NCBI GenBank assembly: GCA_951394405.1
Contig: OX596338.1
Coordinates: 4,402,001 to 4,466,000 of the forward strand
From: Coprinellus micaceus
Lineage: Eukaryota; Basidiomycota; Agaricomycetes; Agaricales; Psathyrellaceae
Direction of reading: 5' to 3'
Length of the DNA stretch: 64,000 nt
Positions 58,707 through 64,000 of the stretch are shown piece by piece. A program made the position numbers and the translations under genes. The first letter of the stretch is position 1. Every line of letters begins with the position of its first letter. The notes beneath the pieces were generated by a model that saw only the letters and a program-made list of their open reading frames with translations, was not told where the DNA came from and did no database searches.

Positions 58707-61700
58707 CACCCACACTGCCTCCGACTCACTCCCCTTTCTTTCCCTGGGTCTCCCGTTCGTGTTCGGTCTTTCTGATATGCTTTCCAACTATTCATTTTAG
58801 CGTACCGTCTGTGTTACTCTACCTTCTATTGCGTCTGCTTGGGTCTCTCACATCTCTTCGTCTTGAACATACCTCCCTTCGCGCCATAGGTACTGGGGAT
58901 GATTTCCCCAATTCGATCATCCTATTAAGCCTTTCCCTACTATCCCCCGGCTGTAATCTGTCGTACTCTATCGAGTTCAAGGGAGATAAAATAGCGCGAT
59001 GCTCTGGAAAGATACAGTTTAACTCGACCGCGAAGCCCACGCATGATCGAAGGGGTCTACACAGACTTCGTTGGTCGACCTATACGACCATAGACACGTC
59101 AGTACAGGGAAGGGGTAGACAGGTAGATAGGGATCAGAGCACACAATTGAAAGTCGACGTATCACAACGACGAAGCGCAATGGAGATGAAGCCACCAAAG
59201 GGATCAACTACGGAGACCGTTCTCCGTCCTTCGTGAAGGTCATACCTGACATGATAGGCAACGATTAGAGGGTGCGGTCGAAAGAAAGAGAAAAAAGGCC
59301 TTCGATTGAGGAAAGGGAAAAAGCGAAGTGGGATTTTTGAAAGTTCATGGAGACGAATGGCCTCTCGACGCTCGTCGGGTCAAGATGTCGGGACCAAGGA
59401 ACGCGGGAAATGGGAAGGACGAAAGCAAACGTTGAACCAACGAAATGAGGGAGAGAAGGGGAGTCGAGGAAAGAAAATAGATAACGTGAACGAAAGGGCT
59501 GAGTGGAATGCACGATCGAAGGAAGTAGACTCAATCGAACAAATGAACTTGAACCAACGAATTCGGAGCAAAAAAGAAGTATTGAAAATGAGACCAAGAC
59601 CACCCACCTAACGTTTTCGCAGGGACTCTTCGTGCCGTCAATCCCAGCTCAGGTGGAGGAGTAGCGCGGCCTTAGGCACTGTTGACGTCTTCTCCCTTTC
59701 AAAGTTCGGCACATACGACGCACCGTCCAGGATCCGAATTGAAAGTGCAAGGTCGATTGTACGCCCAGCCACGCCGTCGTCGAGACTTTGAGTATTGAAT
59801 ATAGAGGAGAGGGTGGCATTCTAATCCTCTGGCTGGTCGGAGGCGTAGGTTGAGGCACCTCGAGCCGGGGGATTTCAGGGGTTCGAGTGAGGAGTGGGAG
59901 AACGCCCGTCACCCGAGGATAGATGTGACGCCCGCTCGGTGTGCCAAGGCTACTGAGGATGTCCCACATTCTCGTTCGTTCTCCCTTCCCGCCCATTCGC
60001 CATGTTCTCGTCGTTCGTCCTCTCTCCCTATAGCTTCGGTGTTGTCGACGCGGCGCTTCGTGTGGGAGAACCACCGAGAAGTGGATACAAACCACAGAGC
60101 GCCTCTCGCGATAGATTTCTTGTGGAAAAAGACGCTCGCTAAACGGCATATCGGAGGGGGTAGTGATGAGGTCGGGGAGGATGATAACATGCATCCTGCT
60201 GGAAAGATCTGCGAACGAGGTGAGTTTCTTGTGTGAAGAGCGCAGACTGAGGAAGGGGAGGGGAGTGGACAGAAATGTATCGAGTGGATTTTTGGGGAGG
60301 GATGAAGGAGGGTAGGGAAGACGAAACAGAAACAGAAACAGAATGTACCTTCCGGAGATCGCTCGATATCCCCTCGCACAGCGCGTCGTTCTTGTCCGTT
60401 TCATAGCATCTACATCGTATCTCCCAAGTCATTCGCCGTTGCAGCTAGCACCGTTCGTCATTGGGTCAATACTCGTTGGGAGTCGGTTCGGGAGTGTGAA
60501 TGGTTGATCAAGGCCGTACAGGTGGAGCTGATAGATAGTACCACGACATCCAAAAGAAGTCGCTGGTGACGCAGGCTATCAGCCTGAAGGAAAGAAAGAC
60601 GTCAGAGCGCTATTCGAACAAGGGTGGGTTGCGTAGAGACGGGGGTGCGATTCGGAACGGAAGAGCGGAAGGACAGATGAAGGCAATCGAGATGACGAGT
60701 GCGGTGTCTGAGAGAAATAAGGAGACGAACACACGAATAAGGGGGGTAAAGGAAGAAGAGGAAAAGGACCACGAGGGTATCGACGAAGCGCCCACCCTGG
60801 GCTCAAGCGAAGGAGGCGAGGGGCGAAATTGAAACAGTCTTCCAAGGAAGAATGGCGACGTACCAAAGAATGGCCTGGAGATGTTCAACGCGCAAGGTCG
60901 AAAACACCGCGGAGGCGTTTATCTTAACCTCCCCGTCCGTCCGTTCTTCCATTCTCTGCGTCTCGTTCGCATCGGGTATTGAACCGAATTTCGAGTTGTT
61001 GGAGAGAAGCAGAACGGAGGAAGGCCCTTGTCACTCGACTGCGAATTGAGCTTGCTCCCCACTTCGCTATGATAAACAGCAGGGGTAGAGATCTCTTCGA
61101 CCTCATGCGTATGAAGACAAGTTTGGGAGGAGGTCGATTTCAAGAAAGGCCAGCCTCGCGTCAGGCGACGGTGGACACTGGGCGCTTGCACCGACACTCG
61201 GTCCCTCATCTACCTTCCTCCTGCCTTGTTGGACACGGTTGACAGACGTTGAGAATCGAGGTGCAACAGCAGAGAGTGAGAAAGGAAGATCATGAGCGTC
61301 AACTCGGAAACAAAACGGTGCCTCTGGATGGGCGGCATGACGTTGGTTCGGCCAGGATCTAGGCCCCAGCCTCGTGTGAAGATGCGCCCTAGCTCATTTT
61401 GGGGCAAGGTGCGGGTCGGCGTATGTGCGTGGGAGAAGGAAGGCCTCCACGCCCCCGAGTCCGCTTAGAGCCGTTCACTTGAAGTTGTGCCCTTCCGCGG
61501 CCGTAAGACAATTTCGGTAATGGGAAATGTCGTTCTGCGGTAGAGGCGAATGTGGTTGTTCCCTTCCTCTTCCTCTTCCGCTTCCACCCAGACGTGACAC
61601 CCAGACGACTTCTCGACGCCCGACCTATGTAGCTGCCCTACGTCGCGAGCCGTGGGGTCGCCAGCTGGCCACATCAAGGTGGCATGATGTTGGAGTCGGT

Positions 61701-61900
61701 CCGTAGGTCGCTATGAGCCGGGCCTTTCACCGACTCGTTCTAGGACACACGCAGACCTCGTGCCGCTGGTTTGAACAAGGGCCTGAGGCGCCGCCCACCG
61801 CTGAAAGGTAACGTGTCAGTCATGGCTCATGCTCACACTTGGCAAAGGGTTACATGAAGTGACTCGGTGGAAGCGGAGATTAAGCCCTCGTCCGGGACGG
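58707..61900. other. gene-poor interval with purine-rich blocks
   Basis: No intact gene. Blocks at 59280-59600, 60240-60330 and 60560-60840 are purine-rich on the plus strand, the mirror image of the pyrimidine-rich blocks in relic copies 1-3. A relic of the same type on the minus strand is therefore possible. The frame 59649-60404 minus lacks any domain. Confidence 0.35.
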
Positions 61901-61924
61901 GGTTAATGGCGGCGCTGGTCCCTT

Positions 61925-62173
61925 GTGGGCGGTTGGGCGCTTATTGTGATCACAGCACTGTGGCGTGCCCGAGATCATTGCTCCCGTTGTGAATTCCAGC
62001 TGGCACTCCTTCTGCTTCCATGGGAGATCTACCTACAACAGGCACCTAATTCTGATGCACGTTGGACTCTGGATACGTGGATACGTGTTGGCGCCGCCAT
62101 ATATGGCCAATCAGTCGCGATGTTCATACTCTCATACTTGAGAATCTTCCAAGACGTTTCCCAAGGAGCGTAA
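61925..62173 (+). pseudogene. possible relic exon of the membrane-protein family
   Basis: An 82-codon frame with a hydrophobic stretch, WIRVGAAIYGQSVAMFILSY, followed by LRIFQD. It resembles exon 3 of copy C (hydrophobic run, then ITRIFQM) in pattern. It lies about 1 kb upstream of copy C in the same orientation. No flanking exons are found, so a relic is more likely than a gene. Weak similarity, judged by eye. Confidence 0.3.
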
Positions 62174-62472
62174 CTGGAACTGCTGTGGGATTTGTGATTC
62201 GCAAAGTTGAATTGGGATCGTAAGGGTAGCGTATATGCTGACAGCCGCAGTGGGGTTCTATGCGACTGTAGCGGCGACACGGAGGCGATGCCCATTAAGC
62301 AATCCCAGAGACTATATGGATCGGACGGGTGCCCAAGCAACTAACAGTTGCCCAACGCAGTCGACGTGAATGAGAAAAATGCCCAAAACGAGTTGGAAAA
62401 GACTTTCCAAACCAACGTCTGCTCTTCACACGTCCCAATCCGGTACTAGGTGGTAAGGCACTAGGGCCCCAG

Positions 62473-62609
62473 TGGGCAAGTATGGGCTACAGCACGTACG
62501 GCCAAATTCTGATGGCGTTACGGGATGGATCTACGGGCTCAAGCCCAGTGTGAGGCCAGAGCGGATCCTGTAACACTGCCAAATTTTGGCCGTACGGGCT
62601 ATTGCCCAG
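62473..62609. repeat. foldback inverted repeat
   Basis: Left arm (62473-62520) with TGGGCAA and CGTACGGCCAAA pairs imperfectly with the right arm (about 62565-62609), which ends TTGGCCGTACGGGCTATTGCCCA. About 137 bp in all. It could be a small MITE or its remnant; no clear target duplication. Confidence 0.55.
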
Positions 62610-63090
62610 AGTAGCCGAATGGGGCCTGGAGTGCACACGACGTCCGCATGACTAAGGTGGGAGAATTTCTTGGGGTGATGAATGGAAGCTGACGTTTCCC
62701 AATATTCAACTGTATTAGGCGCCCACTGCGGTCGCCAGGGTGTCCGTCACATCTGCCTCGTTCAATAGCTGGAGTACGGGATCTCAATCGCCGCCCCGCG
62801 TCAATGTCACTCAAATGTCGCGGTACGACATTTTCCCTTGCTTGGATAAGGGCCAGATCCCTGGTCGCCCAACTAAGTAGAATTAAGCGCCCATGTCCAA
62901 GAACGTATCATTCAGGGGGAAAAGATGTGAACAGAATAGAAGATGGAGTGCCCTGTGATTCATGCGAAGAGTACGGCGATGAGGATTCCCCATTAAGGAC
63001 AACAAATGTCCTGTATAAGTAGGATAGGACCCGCCCCTTTGATAAGCAGACGTCCTGTATTCGCCTACCAAACTTGATTTCCTCCCACCA
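62610..63090. other. upstream region of membrane gene C
   Basis: No gene supported. Presumed promoter and leader of copy C. Confidence 0.4.
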
Positions 63091-64000
63091 ATGTCCCAAG
63101 ACAACAGCTCTCGCCTTCCCAGCCAAGGACGCCGACGGCCGTGGTGGATACCGCAATTCTTCCTATCCCCAGCACTATCTTTGTTCTTCCTGCGATTCGC
63201 CGTGGCATCATCGATCGTGACGGCCGGGTTCACGATCTATTATGCCTCTGGTGCATTCCTCAAAGGCAGTCAGTATCAGTTCTTGGTTGGGAATCGGGTG
63301 GCGGCTCTTACCGTTGGACCACTTACCATGGCTCACCATATTGGAACGTACGTATGCCTCCTCCCCGTGCAGATTCCGAGCTGATCAGATTTATTTTCAG
63401 GGCTTTTGGACCGAGGCTCTTTCCCCTCCCGATGAGGGTTGACATCATCTTACTTGTGGGAGAGGTTGCTTGTACGTGCCAGCTCGATTGGGTCCCAAAC
63501 CGACCTGACTAATGCAGAGGCACAGACCACATCTACAGAGTTGGAACCCTTCTCACTCGCAATGGAAGTGTTGGGGCTATATGGCTCGGGGAGGTTTCTC
63601 TGTTGTATCTAATCGGCCTGTGGTTCCTGGCATTCAGCATTCTTGGCCTGCTCATCACCAGAATATTCCAAATGATCAACGGCAGCAGCGAGTATTCGAG
63701 GTGGAAGACAGTGGACGTGGCGGGCATTCGCACGGATCCGTGGTGGAGATATCCGGCTCACGCGATGTTCGGGAGGAGGATATGGGACCAAGGCGTACCG
63801 TGAGTCAAAAACCGCTCCTCAACGTTCACCAGGCTCAACCAAGTTGACGCATTGTCCCTAGCGGGGAGTCGATGTGGCTATCTAGACTGCGTGGTGTCCT
63901 TGCTCTGGTGTCAGTTTGTGCGCTAGTCGCATTCGGTGTCTACCAGTCCATAATCGCGCCCATCTCGGAAATGGGGATTACTCCCTACCGTCGGTATCGC
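63091..64000 (+). CDS. multi-pass membrane protein, copy C (cut by window edge)
   Basis: Third paralogue; 3' end outside the window. Exons: 63091-63347, 63401-63471, 63520-63799 and 63862 to beyond 64000, with consistent phase. Exon 2 is 71 nt as in A and B. The start ATG lies 5' of a basic stretch (GRRRPWW) and a first hydrophobic span (LFFLRFAVASSIVTAGF). Further spans are LLYLIGLWFLAFSILGLL in exon 3 and LRGVLALVSVCALVAFGVY in exon 4. The third exon must use an acceptor after GCAGAG, because the nearer CAG would create a stop. All visible introns are GT-AG. It shares SIIAPISEMG with copy B (AILAPLSEME). Confidence 0.72.

Noticed and set aside
59649..60404. 251-codon minus-strand frame
   Set aside because: Low-complexity Ser/Leu/Pro/Arg composition from the strand-biased DNA; no domain.

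Overview
The window looks like a chromosomal segment of a filamentous basidiomycete, most likely an Agaricomycete. The reasons are dense short introns (mostly 50-72 bp, with CTGAC/CTAAC-like branch sites), CT-rich leaders before start codons, a KDZ-type DNA transposon of the kind known from mushroom genomes, and multi-copy TPR-CHAT genes. No prokaryotic signal, CRISPR array, rRNA or tRNA gene was seen. Gene models were built by hand from reading frames and splice signals. Where I give exon coordinates, the reading phase is preserved across every junction listed.

Layout. (1) 1.47-3.65 kb: a multi-exon, multi-pass membrane protein (copy A). (2) 4.0-9.5 kb: a decayed, duplicated gene-rich segment whose second copy lies at 42.3-46.1 kb, with a related relic at 39.6-42 kb. 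(3) 10.2-14.6 kb, minus strand: a TPR-CHAT caspase-like protein with sixteen 45-residue repeats. (4) 17.89-18.56 kb: a TA-flanked MITE with about 75-bp inverted repeats. (5) 20.60-37.54 kb: a 16.9-kb KDZ (Kyakuja/Dileera/Zisupton) transposon with imperfect terminal inverted repeats, subterminal GTTTAAAC-type clusters, a ten-exon transposase gene (minus strand) and a seven-exon companion gene (plus strand). (6) Nested inside it are a complete Ty1/copia retrotransposon at 25.38-31.60 kb (identical-looking 383-bp LTRs, AAACG target duplication, intact 1608-residue polyprotein) in transposase exon 1, and a 469-bp MITE with 8-bp target duplication in the last transposase intron. (7) 46.68-49.03 kb, minus strand: membrane protein copy B. 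(8) 54.6-58.7 kb, plus strand: a second TPR-CHAT protein with eleven repeats. (9) 63.09 kb to the window end: membrane protein copy C, cut by the edge.

Two themes stand out. First, there is a three-layer transposon nest with resolvable order: KDZ element first, then the MITE and the copia element inside it. The transposase is broken by the copia insertion and by an in-frame TAG. Second, two fast-evolving multi-copy families alternate along the window: TPR-CHAT proteases (2 copies) and an uncharacterised membrane protein with four N-terminal membrane spans, a soluble domain, one C-terminal span and a conserved cytosolic tail (3 copies plus a relic). CHAT proteases act with membrane-acting partners in other organisms, so the neighbourhood is worth testing as a sensor-protease/membrane-effector locus. 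That link is inference only.

The rest (roughly 15-20 kb, 37.5-46 kb, 49-54 kb, 58.7-63 kb) is gene-poor. It holds relics, CT/GA-biased stretches, a minisatellite and small foldback repeats.
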